This document shows, piece by piece, positions 33,299 to 40,648 of a stretch of DNA of 64,000 nucleotides. The notes beneath the pieces were generated by a model that worked only from the letters and a program-made list of their open reading frames with translations, did no database searches and had not been told where the DNA came from. How positions within the stretch are numbered: the first letter of the stretch is position 1; each line of letters opens with the position of its first letter. The DNA lies in contig URBH01000001.1 of the NCBI GenBank assembly GCA_900546075.1, positions 96,381-160,380 of the forward strand, read 5' to 3'. Made by a program: the position numbers and the translations under genes. The stretch is from an uncultured Eubacteriales bacterium (GTDB taxonomy: Bacteria; Bacillota; Clostridia; Oscillospirales; Oscillospiraceae).

Positions 33299-33961
33299 TT
33301 ATCCTAAACTAGAATAATACCGTAAAATATCATAATTAGAAATCTCATTAGAGCATGCGTCTCCGTCCTGATAACCTTTCCGTGCCTTTTTCCACGGCAT
33401 CTCTCCATGAGAAATATTCTCTAATTCGTCAGCCGTAAAGGAGCCATATGCTTCCCAAACCTGTTCAAGCAATGATTCAAGTTCGGCCGAAACCTCAGGC
33501 TTTGATGCGAGCTGAGGGATAATATGCCAACCATATTCCTTGTATCGGTGATAAAGACGAGGTGATACCGGGCCATGAATCCAGGCCTGAAAACGATCTG
33601 TGCATAGAACCCTGATTTCACCGATATTGTCTTCAGTGATCGATTCAATATCATTAAAAAACACAATAAACCAGCAATATGCATAGTAACACAATTTTTG
33701 AAGTTTTTTATTAGACATTGACGATCGGCTCAAGAACCATTGAGACACTCGTTCAATGGGAGAATCAATATACACTTTTTTGTCCGAAACAACTTCAAGA
33801 GCATCAATATGCACTTTACGATTAGGAATATTCTCCGACGAAAGGTCCTTGTACCGAGAGTTCTGCACAAAAGCGTAGGATGACAGAGGATTCATAATTG
33901 TTGAGCTTGTATCTTGTATATTGTTTGGAAAGTATATTCTCCTTGTTGAATTATTCTCCAT
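33299..33961 (-). CDS. Panacea-domain (DUF4065, SocA/GepA-like) antitoxin-type protein
   Basis: 220 residues. The N-terminal 65 residues are variable; from about 70 the DUF4065 pattern is clear: VSQWFLS, MSNKKLQKLCYYAYCWFIVF (the KLQKLxYY hallmark), FQAWIHGPVSPRLYHRYKEY (the FxAWxxGPVxPxxYxxY hallmark) and ELENISHGEMPWKKARKGY (LSHxExPWxxAR). Proteins of this family act as hyperpromiscuous antitoxins that neutralise unrelated adjacent toxins. Three bases separate it from 33965 upstream, six from 32636 downstream. Codon use is AT-rich like the rest of the cargo. Confidence 0.82.
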   Translation of the reverse strand: MENNSTRRIYFPNNIQDTSSTIMNPLSSYAFVQNSRYKDLSSENIPNRKVHIDALEVVSDKKVYIDSPIERVSQWFLSRSSMSNKKLQKLCYYAYCWFIVFFNDIESITEDNIGEIRVLCTDRFQAWIHGPVSPRLYHRYKEYGWHIIPQLASKPEVSAELESLLEQVWEAYGSFTADELENISHGEMPWKKARKGYQDGDACSNEISNYDILRYYSSLG

Positions 33962-33964
33962 AAT

Positions 33965-34324
33965 TTAATCGCTTTCTGTGGCTTCGGTTTGTTGGAGAGC
34001 TTTTCGGGTCTCCAATTCCTGAATTTGATTTCCAAGCCATGTATAAACAGCTTTTGCACTCTCTTCGCTTAGTACAATTCCTGTAGAAACATGACGAATG
34101 ACTGTTTCGTTCAAGTCCTCAGGATCTACAGAAACGACCCCACCTAGTGACCCATCAGGATTGACAACGTTTGTCATTGCATTTGGAATTGGCATACGCT
34201 CAAGGAAAAAGTTTACAACAATTTCACCATGGGTAGAAATACCGCCAAATGCACCGTTGCAGTAGATAGGATTATAGTTTTCTGGGAATACATATTTGAA
34301 TTTTATTTGACGTTCCTCACTCAT
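33965..34324 (-). CDS. Small conserved-looking protein, first gene of the Panacea operon (DUF3467-like)
   Basis: 119 residues from ATG 34324, chosen because AAAGGAGA lies at the right distance; an ATG seven codons upstream overlaps that site. Strand-rich middle (KYVFPENYNPIYCNGAFGGI, GEIVVNFFLERMPIP), a VDPEDLNETVIRHVSTGIVL stretch and a C-terminal helix (ESAKAVYTWLGNQIQELETR). The arrangement (YxNGxxGG.., TG..LS...AK....L...I..LE) is reminiscent of DUF3467 proteins, but I am not certain. It could be a sensor or third component of the toxin-antitoxin module. Confidence 0.6.
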   Translation of the reverse strand: MSEERQIKFKYVFPENYNPIYCNGAFGGISTHGEIVVNFFLERMPIPNAMTNVVNPDGSLGGVVSVDPEDLNETVIRHVSTGIVLSEESAKAVYTWLGNQIQELETRKALQQTEATESD

Positions 34325-34547
34325 ATTAACAATCTCCTTTTGCACGTATAATTATCAAAACCTTCAATTTATTCTACATCACGATTTAAAGAAAATCTAC
34401 TTGAAATTTGTAAATTTTAGAATTCAAGGAGAGAAGATTAATGAAGTGATGACTTTCTATCAGAACACCCTAAATATGCGCACCATATAATAACTCACTC
34501 TGGCGTAGTATTATCCTACATCAGAGGGCTTTGCTTTTTCAGATATA

Positions 34548-34961
34548 TCAGTTGTCAATCTCTTTCAGTCTCAAAAGACACTTTTCGATTGTTCCGCTCT
34601 CAAAAAAGCGAAGCAGTATTCCCTCACAAAACCGATCTGCACGGAGAATGCCCACAAGCAACGCCATGATACATCTTCCGTCCAAAGCGGACACATCCGC
34701 CGTTTCCATGGAATTTGTTTCCCACTGGATACTGTTCGCTTCCAGAATCTTCTGGTACTCGTTGAGCGCATACTCTGGATGATTTTCCATGAAACCATAC
34801 ACATCATGCTGAAAGCGGCGTACAATACTGCGGTATGACACATACGGCATCTGAATCGGACTCTCAAGGGTTCCTTTTCCTTCCCTATCAATCACCCATT
34901 GTCCGTATTCGCCACCGTGCAGGGCGGGGATGTAGTCGGTCAGTTCTTTGAAAATTCCCAT
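34548..34961 (-). CDS. DUF6508 family protein
   Basis: 137 residues, largely helical. Matches my recollection of DUF6508 (LTDYIPALHGGEYGQWVIDR, SMETADVSALDGRCIMALLV, GILRADRFCEGILLRFFESG, TIEKCLLRLKEID). Function unknown; members are scattered in accessory regions of Firmicutes. Stands alone, about 220 bases upstream of the Panacea operon and 31 bases downstream of 34993. Confidence 0.7.
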   Translation of the reverse strand: MGIFKELTDYIPALHGGEYGQWVIDREGKGTLESPIQMPYVSYRSIVRRFQHDVYGFMENHPEYALNEYQKILEANSIQWETNSMETADVSALDGRCIMALLVGILRADRFCEGILLRFFESGTIEKCLLRLKEIDN

Positions 34962-34992
34962 TTGTAAGAACCCCTTTCAGTGTTTTCCTTTA

Positions 34993-35556
34993 TTATACAT
35001 CCACCCACATGAGAAAGTCCACTTTTTTGGCATCTGTAAATCCAGTATGGGGATATTTTTCATTGAACAGCCTTATCACCGTCTGTCCTTCGCTGGAATC
35101 CATGTATTCATAGAACCGACTGCAATATTCGTGATACAGTTTGACCGCTTCACGCTGCCGTATAGAGCCGTCAACATTGTAGCCGGGCAACTTCATTCCG
35201 AAGTGCTGAACCGATACGTTATTATCCCAAATCGGTCTGTTGGGGTTGATAACATGAATCAGCTTACTGGAAAAGGATATTTCCAGTCGTCCGCTGGCTT
35301 CTTTCAAGAAATCCAAGGTTTCTTCAAAAGATGTTCCCTTGTCTTTTTTCTGCTCAAGAAAGGTGTAGAAGCTGTCATAGTACCGGCTCTCCCTTGACCG
35401 CATAACAAAGAAATCATTAAAAGTCCGTTGAAAGTCCCGGTCTACGGAAACGTCTGTCCAGTAGAGCGTGTCCATTATCCGCTTATATTTCTTCATGCCA
35501 ACCCATAGCTTATCACTATCGGAAAGAATCTGCTCGATTGCTTGAATGTTCATCAT
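34993..35556 (-). CDS. Uncharacterised accessory protein
   Basis: 187 residues from ATG 35556 (a GTG three codons upstream is possible; ribosome binding site weak). Helix-rich; motif-like stretches YWTDVSVDRDFQRTFNDFFV, SFSSKLIHVINPNRPIWDNN and GFTDAKKVDFLMW. I recall similar hypothetical proteins in Firmicutes accessory islands, with NPNxPIWD as the best conserved part, but no function. May be co-transcribed with the DUF6508 gene. Confidence 0.6.
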   Translation of the reverse strand: MMNIQAIEQILSDSDKLWVGMKKYKRIMDTLYWTDVSVDRDFQRTFNDFFVMRSRESRYYDSFYTFLEQKKDKGTSFEETLDFLKEASGRLEISFSSKLIHVINPNRPIWDNNVSVQHFGMKLPGYNVDGSIRQREAVKLYHEYCSRFYEYMDSSEGQTVIRLFNEKYPHTGFTDAKKVDFLMWVDV

Positions 35557-35642
35557 AGCGTTCACCCAGCCCCTGTGTTTTTGTAAAGTTCATCTACTAA
35601 ACACATGGTATCACACTATAAATCACATTTCAATTACTATTT

Positions 35643-35661
35643 CAACTCATATTGCAACTCA
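35643..35661. promoter_or_regulatory. CAACTCA direct repeat upstream of the ribbon-helix-helix gene
   Basis: CAACTCA at 35643-35649 and 35655-35661, 12 bases apart, about 75 bases before the RHH start. Short tandem half-sites of this kind are usual RHH operators; autoregulation is inferred. Confidence 0.35.
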
Positions 35662-35732
35662 AATTGTGTTATAGTATTAAATCGTTTTTTCTACCATAAT
35701 GTACTCAAAAGGTATGGAGGTTTTGAGACTTT

Positions 35733-35918
35733 ATGGAAAAATTCATTGTGGTTCCCAAGGAAGATAAAGTTGTCACCATGACAATCCGTATTGACAAGAG
35801 CATACAGGAGCAGTACAACGAACTCTCCGCCAAGACAAATCGTTCTCGGAATGAATTGATCGGAATGGCTTTACAGTTTGCCCTCGATCACATGGAAATC
35901 AAGGAAACGGAAGAATAA
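35733..35918 (+). CDS. Ribbon-helix-helix (CopG/Arc-like) DNA-binding protein
   Basis: 61 residues. VVTMTIRIDKSIQEQYNELS is the beta strand and first helix, NRSRNELIGMALQFALDHM the second helix. A small repressor, the only plus-strand gene of element 1; convergent with the integrase gene (end-to-end gap 45 bases). Likely controls element maintenance or the divergent cargo gene at 35556. Confidence 0.82.
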   Translation: MEKFIVVPKEDKVVTMTIRIDKSIQEQYNELSAKTNRSRNELIGMALQFALDHMEIKETEE

Positions 35919-35963
35919 CAGAAACGAGAGCCCTCAGGTCACCCCAAAGGCTCTCTTTTTTCT

Positions 35964-37280
35964 TTATGCGAGTTTGTATGTATGGTTGCTTACAAATTGA
36001 TCCAGTCGGTTCGCCGCATCCCGGGTCTGTTCCTCAAAGGAGTGGGCATATATATCCATTGTCGTGGAGCTTTTCGCATGGCCCAGAATCTTGCTAATGT
36101 CGATGATATTGACTTCCAGATAGTTCAGCAAGGTGGCACAGGAATGTCTCAGTCCATGCAGCGGTATCATCGGCAATTCCTCAAAGCCCCTCTCCTTTGC
36201 TCTCTGCGGATCTTCTTGCACCCAAGCGTTATATCGCTTCATGTGGCGAATAAAGCTCTGATAGGGCGTTGAGTAGCCCATGAGCTGACCATCCCATTGG
36301 GTGAACAGATTACCGTTTCCCTGCCATGCCGTACCGATTTCCAGCCGGTTTCGATTGTATTCTCGCTTATACCGCTTGAGCAGAGGAATCACAGCATCCG
36401 GCATACTCACCGTTCGGATGGAGGTTGCCGTTTTGGGATTCTTAATCGTCGTCCCCGCTTCCGCTTTACCTACCGACTTTGTGATGGAAATTTCCTTTTT
36501 CTCAAAGTCGATATCATCCCAACGCAGAGCCAGCGTTTCCCCTTTGCGAAAACCGCAGTACAGGGACAGCGTATAAAACACCTTCAGTTGCAAGGGCAGT
36601 TCCCGCTTCCCTGTATAGTCATCCACCGCATAAGCCTTCCCGGTATCATCAACCCTGTTATGCCCTTTTACCGTGGCATCAAAAGCCATATCCAGGGACT
36701 TCAGGAACATCAAAGACTGTTCCGGGGTGAAGTATTTTAAAGATGTTATCTCGTCCTTGTTCTTTGGCACTCTGGCTTCTTTGCAGGGATTCGTCTGTAT
36801 GATCTGCCATCTAACTGCTGTTCGGAACATTCCGCTTAACACATTGGCGGTTTTCTGTATGGTGCTGTTGGCACAGTTGCCTTTCAACGTCATGTAAAAA
36901 CTCTCAACCATCGGTGTTTTGATTTTCGCAATCTTATACACAGAAAAGTACGGCTTTATTTTGTAATTCACGATATTGGTGTTGTTTTGGTAACTCCCAT
37001 AGGTGATTTCCGTTTTCATGTATTCCAGCCACTTATCTGCGTACTGTGCAAAAGACAATTCCCGACCTTCATAGCTTTCTCCGTTTTTCAGCTTGTCCTC
37101 CCACTCCATTGCGAACTTTTGGGCTTCCTTCTCCTGTTGCTTGGGAGTGGCATTTTGGTTAGGCTTAAATGTTAAAACCTTGGGAATCCGTTTCCCGGTA
37201 TTGGGGTCGCAGCCTAATGATATTTGAATCCGATAGACGACCTCGCCGTTCTTTTTCACATTTCTTTTCAGCGATGCCAT
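35964..37280 (-). CDS. Tyrosine recombinase integrase of element 1 (Tn916 Int-like)
   Basis: Catalyses site-specific integration and excision at tRNA-Thr. 438 residues: N-terminal arm-binding domain (KNGEVVYRIQISLGCDPNTG), SAM-like core-binding domain (FAQYADKWLEYMKTEI...) and catalytic domain with CGFRKGETLALRWDDID (Arg), LHGLRHSCATLL (HxxR) and LGHAKSSTTMDIYAHS (His, nucleophilic Tyr). All five catalytic positions are present, so the enzyme looks active. It begins three bases after the stop of the serine recombinase. Confidence 0.94.
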   Translation of the reverse strand: MASLKRNVKKNGEVVYRIQISLGCDPNTGKRIPKVLTFKPNQNATPKQQEKEAQKFAMEWEDKLKNGESYEGRELSFAQYADKWLEYMKTEITYGSYQNNTNIVNYKIKPYFSVYKIAKIKTPMVESFYMTLKGNCANSTIQKTANVLSGMFRTAVRWQIIQTNPCKEARVPKNKDEITSLKYFTPEQSLMFLKSLDMAFDATVKGHNRVDDTGKAYAVDDYTGKRELPLQLKVFYTLSLYCGFRKGETLALRWDDIDFEKKEISITKSVGKAEAGTTIKNPKTATSIRTVSMPDAVIPLLKRYKREYNRNRLEIGTAWQGNGNLFTQWDGQLMGYSTPYQSFIRHMKRYNAWVQEDPQRAKERGFEELPMIPLHGLRHSCATLLNYLEVNIIDISKILGHAKSSTTMDIYAHSFEEQTRDAANRLDQFVSNHTYKLA

Positions 37281-37283
37281 ACA

Positions 37284-37925
37284 TTAACCCTCTTTCGTTA
37301 GCTGCCCTTTGTAACGGTAGAAAGTTGCTTTTGTCATTCCCAACTCCCGCATCAGTTCAAAGGGTTTCTTTTCTCCACGCTCCACCGCTTGATACTGCTT
37401 GGCAAATTCCTGCAAATCCATGGCACGGGGTCTACCGTAATCAGCCCATTCGCCTCTGGCTTTCTTTGCCGCAATACCTTCACGCTGACGCTTTTCTTTT
37501 TTCTCCATTTCTGCCTGCGCCATACTGGCGTATAACTCAATCATCATATTGTTGATGGTTTCCAGCATCATCCGAGCCATGGAATTTTCCATTTCTTCAA
37601 TGGGCATCAATGTGGTCGGCAGCTCCAGAACCATCACACGGATGTTGTTATTTTGATAGTACCGCAGCTCGTCCAGCGTGGCTTTCTTATTCCGCCCCAG
37701 CCGGTCTAACTCCGTTACAATCAGCGTATCGCCGCTTTCAAGGATTTCTTCTTTCAGCATCTGATACCGGGGACGGTTGAAATTCTTTCCGGTTTGCTGA
37801 TCGGTGTACACCTTATCCTTGTAGAGTGCCATACCGTGCTCTGCACAATACTTTTTGATTTCAGCAATTCCACGATCAAGGTGTTGATCCGCCGTACTCG
37901 TTCGGTGATATGCTATGGTCTTCAT
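37284..37925 (-). CDS. Serine recombinase (resolvase/invertase family)
   Basis: 213 residues from ATG 37925 (AAAAGGAGCG upstream; a longer frame to 37982 lacks a site). Catalytic N-terminus IAYHRTSTADQ (nucleophile Ser in RTST), YTDQQTGKNFNRPRYQ, TLIVTELDRLGRNKKATLDE, long helix E, then REGIAAKKARGEWADYGRPR and a C-terminal helix-turn-helix (FELMRELGMTKATFYRY). Resolvase size. A serine and a tyrosine recombinase side by side in so small an element is unusual; it may resolve multimers or invert a segment. Confidence 0.92.
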   Translation of the reverse strand: MKTIAYHRTSTADQHLDRGIAEIKKYCAEHGMALYKDKVYTDQQTGKNFNRPRYQMLKEEILESGDTLIVTELDRLGRNKKATLDELRYYQNNNIRVMVLELPTTLMPIEEMENSMARMMLETINNMMIELYASMAQAEMEKKEKRQREGIAAKKARGEWADYGRPRAMDLQEFAKQYQAVERGEKKPFELMRELGMTKATFYRYKGQLTKEG

Positions 37926-38090
37926 GCTAACGCTCCTTTTCTGAAAGACTTTTGGGCTTTCCCATGCCCGGATTGTCTCCAAGGATTCTTAAAAAGTCCA
38001 CAGCCAATTTCAAGAATTCTTAAAACCAGCTACGCATGGATTTTAAACACTTTTTCACCGCTTATTTCCCGGTCTTAGAAAGCATACTTT

Positions 38091-38342
38091 TTAAGCACCG
38101 CCGACACCGTTCAGATAATCCACGAATCGGTCATAGTTAACGAGGTACTTCTTTCCAGCACGGATATGTACAATCTTCTTTTCCATGCAGAGATTACGCA
38201 GGGCGGTATAGGACAGACCCGTTAGCTCCGCCATTTCTTTGAGGGTCTTCATCCTGGGGAGATTCGATGTGTCAGTGTGTTCAGTCGGTACGCTCCTGCC
38301 GACCAGCTTTAACTGGGTGTTGCTCATTTTCTGTGCATTCAT
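38091..38342 (-). CDS. Excisionase-like helix-turn-helix protein
   Basis: 83 residues from ATG 38342 (AAGGGAG upstream; a longer frame starts at 38387). TLKEMAELTGLSYTALRNLC and KIVHIRAGKKYLVNYDRFVD form the winged helix typical of Xis/HTH_17 proteins. Precedes the recombinases, as xis does int in Tn916-like elements. Probable directionality factor. Confidence 0.8.
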   Translation of the reverse strand: MNAQKMSNTQLKLVGRSVPTEHTDTSNLPRMKTLKEMAELTGLSYTALRNLCMEKKIVHIRAGKKYLVNYDRFVDYLNGVGGA

Positions 38343-38825
38343 TTTTGATTGCTCCCTTTTTTCAAAATAGGGACACAATACAAACATACTCCATGCTGTA
38401 CGTTGCCCGTCTCCATCTGGGACAACTGACCGTTCCCTGACGGTCTATTTTATCATTTCTCTATTTTTTGTTTCTACCGCATTTACCGACGCTATATCCG
38501 GTTTTCCTTATTCCGGGAGGTACTCACCGCATCTCAATCAGAAAACCGATTTCCGCCGCTTCAAACACGGTTATCTTTAGTGTCCGGGATTTGAGTACTT
38601 TTCTTGACTCCATACCCAGTGACATAATACTGTGCTCCACTTGAGGCAACTATCTCTTTTCCCATTGGTCCTTATTTATTGGACCGGGAGCAAAATACAC
38701 ACTATATACTTAATCGGCGTTCTAGTAGCTGTTTACCCTATCAAAAGTACACGCTCCACGCTATTTTCTTATTTTTCCGTAGGCTTGAAAAAACGCAAAA
38801 AGGTAACAAGATGTATTACCTTCAT
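38343..38825. other. Gene-free stretch of element 1
   Basis: No gene seen. GACCGT/ACGGTC hairpin at 38428-38445 in the leader of the excisionase-like gene; otherwise AT-rich sequence. It could contain the origin used by the neighbouring Rep-like protein. Confidence 0.35.
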
Positions 38826-39836
38826 TCAACCAGCCGCATCGTGGAATGCCCGAAGTGTTTTCAACACCCCCTCGGCAATTCCTAAATTTTTCATGCGGCA
38901 ATGACGGATTGCCTGTTTTGAATGATCCTCCAAACCTCGAAGCCTGTACCACCGCTTCAACGCTTTTCGAAGTACTTCAATATCCGGTATTAAGTCTCTA
39001 TATCGGATCACCGTCTCACATATTTCCTTTCCGGCATCTGAATTCATTAAACTCTCTACCAGCTGTTTCACACAGTAGTTCAGACACGGCTTGATGCTTT
39101 GATTGATAAGTTCATCTTCCAGTACCCTTTTATACTCTCGGCACATTGTATCCATCGCCTGAACAGATAGTAGATCCATCAGGGTTCTTTTCTTTCCATA
39201 CATACGGCGAAGCGACCTGTTTATAAATACAACCTCTATGCGTAACAGATTCCCTGGAACTACTGTATTCCCTTTCTGCTGCTGTTCCTCCGTTTTGTCA
39301 TAAATTTTTAGCCGGTACTCCTTAGGCTTTGAATACGCACAGCCAGTATTCTTCTTCCCATATCCCAGTTGGTTGGTACGTTTCCTAAATACCATTGTTT
39401 TATCTAAAGCTAAATCAAACAAAGCAATCACATCAGATGGAGTTGCGCCCCCAAGCGTGGGTAAGGTAATATTGCATTCCAGCGCTGTTACTTTCATATT
39501 TCTGATGAAAGTTTCTGAATAATTCTTTTGCAGGTACTTTTGCAGATACGCTCTCATAAAGCCAAGAACCTGTTCCCGGGCAAGCTCCATCTTGATGGCA
39601 TCCACAAGACCAAAGGGTTTCACATTATCTGCACGAATGCTGTGTACTACATTTACAAATGCTTTAACCTTTCCACCAATACACTCCATCTTGACAATAG
39701 TTCTACCTACTTCGTTTGTCAAATATTCTGGAGGAGCATAGAAATGCTTCATATCGTCCAGATTCAGCACATATTCGAAATTCAGGCCATCAAGCCCCTG
39801 CTTACATCTCGTCTTATTCAACCTAACTTTGTCCAT
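38826..39836 (-). CDS. Probable replication initiation protein (phage/plasmid Rep-like)
   Basis: 336 residues from ATG 39836 (GGAG seven bases upstream, located inside the preceding gene). VTALECNITLPTLGGATPSD, VIALFDLALDKTMVFRK, KEYRLKIYDKTEEQQQ and GNLLRIEVVFINRSLRRMYG follow the layout of filamentous-phage gpII/X-like and related Rep proteins (internal K-x-Y-D-K and LLRIE). No HUH motif could be marked with certainty, so the assignment is tentative. Overlaps the PC4-like gene by 14 bases. Confidence 0.55.
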   Translation of the reverse strand: MDKVRLNKTRCKQGLDGLNFEYVLNLDDMKHFYAPPEYLTNEVGRTIVKMECIGGKVKAFVNVVHSIRADNVKPFGLVDAIKMELAREQVLGFMRAYLQKYLQKNYSETFIRNMKVTALECNITLPTLGGATPSDVIALFDLALDKTMVFRKRTNQLGYGKKNTGCAYSKPKEYRLKIYDKTEEQQQKGNTVVPGNLLRIEVVFINRSLRRMYGKKRTLMDLLSVQAMDTMCREYKRVLEDELINQSIKPCLNYCVKQLVESLMNSDAGKEICETVIRYRDLIPDIEVLRKALKRWYRLRGLEDHSKQAIRHCRMKNLGIAEGVLKTLRAFHDAAG

Positions 39837-40077
39837 TCGAACACTCCAAGTCAATGTGATTCAGCAGGTCTCTCAATACCGCCATATCCTCTTTCTCTAC
39901 AGTAATTCCTGCCAGAGGACACCTCTCGCCGTCTGGGCTGATCCTAAAGTTCCTGATGTCAAGTACAGGTTCTCTACCATTCCATGAAATGAGATTCACT
40001 TCTTTCTGATAACTTTTCTTCTTGCAGATAACACCGTAATGCTTTACAATCTCACATTTAACATTCTTTTCAGCCAT
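39823..40077 (-). CDS. PC4/YdbC-like single-stranded DNA-binding protein
   Basis: 84 residues. EIVKHYGVICKKKSYQKEVN, LISWNGREPVLDIRNFRISP and PLAGITVEKEDMAVLRDLLN match the PC4/YdbC fold (WNGREPxxDIRxW ... GITLTxEE). Such proteins bind ssDNA and accompany replication genes in ICEs. First gene of the Rep unit, 290 bases from the terminator at 40369. Confidence 0.75.
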   Translation of the reverse strand: MAEKNVKCEIVKHYGVICKKKSYQKEVNLISWNGREPVLDIRNFRISPDGERCPLAGITVEKEDMAVLRDLLNHIDLECSNGQS

Positions 40078-40368
40078 GCTTAGTTCGCCTTCCTTTTCTT
40101 ATTTTGGTAACAAATTTGGGCAACAAAAAAGAGCGAAGCCGTCACACTGGACAAACTCGCTCAACTAAGCACTTAAAATGTTTCATTATGATACTTTGCT
40201 CTTTTTGCTATTATACTTAATATTTTTGAAAAAGTCAACAGCTTTTTTCATATTTTTCAATTTCTTTGTTTCCTTGTGTTTCACCATATTGTTCCTCTGC
40301 ACCCTATGTTCCCATGTAAACAAAAAGGCAACAAATCCACTGAGAACCGTCTGTCCCCAAGAAAAGCG
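40078..40368. other. Right-end noncoding region of element 1 with GCAACAAA repeats
   Basis: GCAACAAA at 40120-40127 and 40328-40335, matching the pair at the left end (32336, 32347). Very AT-rich; no gene. Confidence 0.4.
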
Positions 40369-40403
40369 AAAACCCCAAAGCCGTTGTGGCTCTAGGGTTT
40401 TTT
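40369..40403 (-). terminator. Terminator adjoining att copy B
   Basis: 14-bp stem with two mismatches (40369-40382/40388-40401), GTTGT loop, A/T flanks. Three bases from the CCA end of att copy B; it would end tRNA-Thr transcripts when element 1 alone is present. Confidence 0.75.
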
Positions 40404-40404
40404 C

Positions 40405-40449
40405 TGGAGCTGCTAGCCAGATTTGAACTGGCGACCTCATCCTTACCAA
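40405..40449 (-). repeat. att copy B: 3' half of tRNA-Thr (45 bp), junction of the two elements
   Basis: Exact copy of the tRNA-Thr 3' half including CCA. It is the shared border of element 1 and element 2, and shows that the tRNA was used twice. Confidence 0.93.
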
Positions 40450-40460
40450 TTATATTTTAC

Positions 40461-40613
40461 CTTGCTGTAGCTTGCTGTTTCGTTCGTGGCTTAACGTCAA
40501 AAAAGCAAAGCATACCAACGTTTTTTCGATTTTCCCTGTTGTAACTTGCCGTAGCTTGTTTTTGCTTTACCTCAATACTTTTAACCTGTAGCTCAATACT
40601 TTGCTCAATACTT
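40461..40613. repeat. Integrase arm-type repeats, left end of element 2
   Basis: CTCAATACTT at 40571-40580, 40592-40601 and 40604-40613; the last two form a 22-bp unit (12-bp period) found again at 47216-47237. CTTGCTGT occurs twice at 40461 and 40471, with a variant GTAACTTGCCGTAGCTTG near 40541. Distance from the att core is about 120 bp. Confidence 0.7.
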
Positions 40614-40648
40614 TTGAACGGGGCGACGCGTTTGCGTCGCTCTTGCTT

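Larger units (their letters stand above)
32172..40449. mobile_element. Integrative element 1 in tRNA-Thr (about 8.2 kb)
   Basis: Bounded by 45-bp att copies A (32172) and B (40405). Contains, from right to left on the minus strand, a PC4/YdbC-like protein, a probable Rep, an excisionase-like protein, a serine recombinase and a Tn916-like tyrosine integrase, then a plus-strand ribbon-helix-helix gene and an AT-rich cargo block (32636-35556) with a Panacea-type antitoxin operon. GCAACAAA repeats lie near both ends. No relaxase, coupling protein or virion genes are visible, so it would need help to move between cells. AT content of the cargo is clearly above that of the host genes. Confidence 0.85.

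Noticed and set aside
32172..40449. Element 1 as a conjugative (ICE) element
   Set aside because: No relaxase, coupling ATPase or type IV secretion genes; only the integration and replication-like genes resemble Tn916.
40405..40449. Partial tRNA copies at 32172 and 40405 as tRNA genes
   Set aside because: Both lack the 5' half, D arm and complete anticodon arm; they are att duplications.
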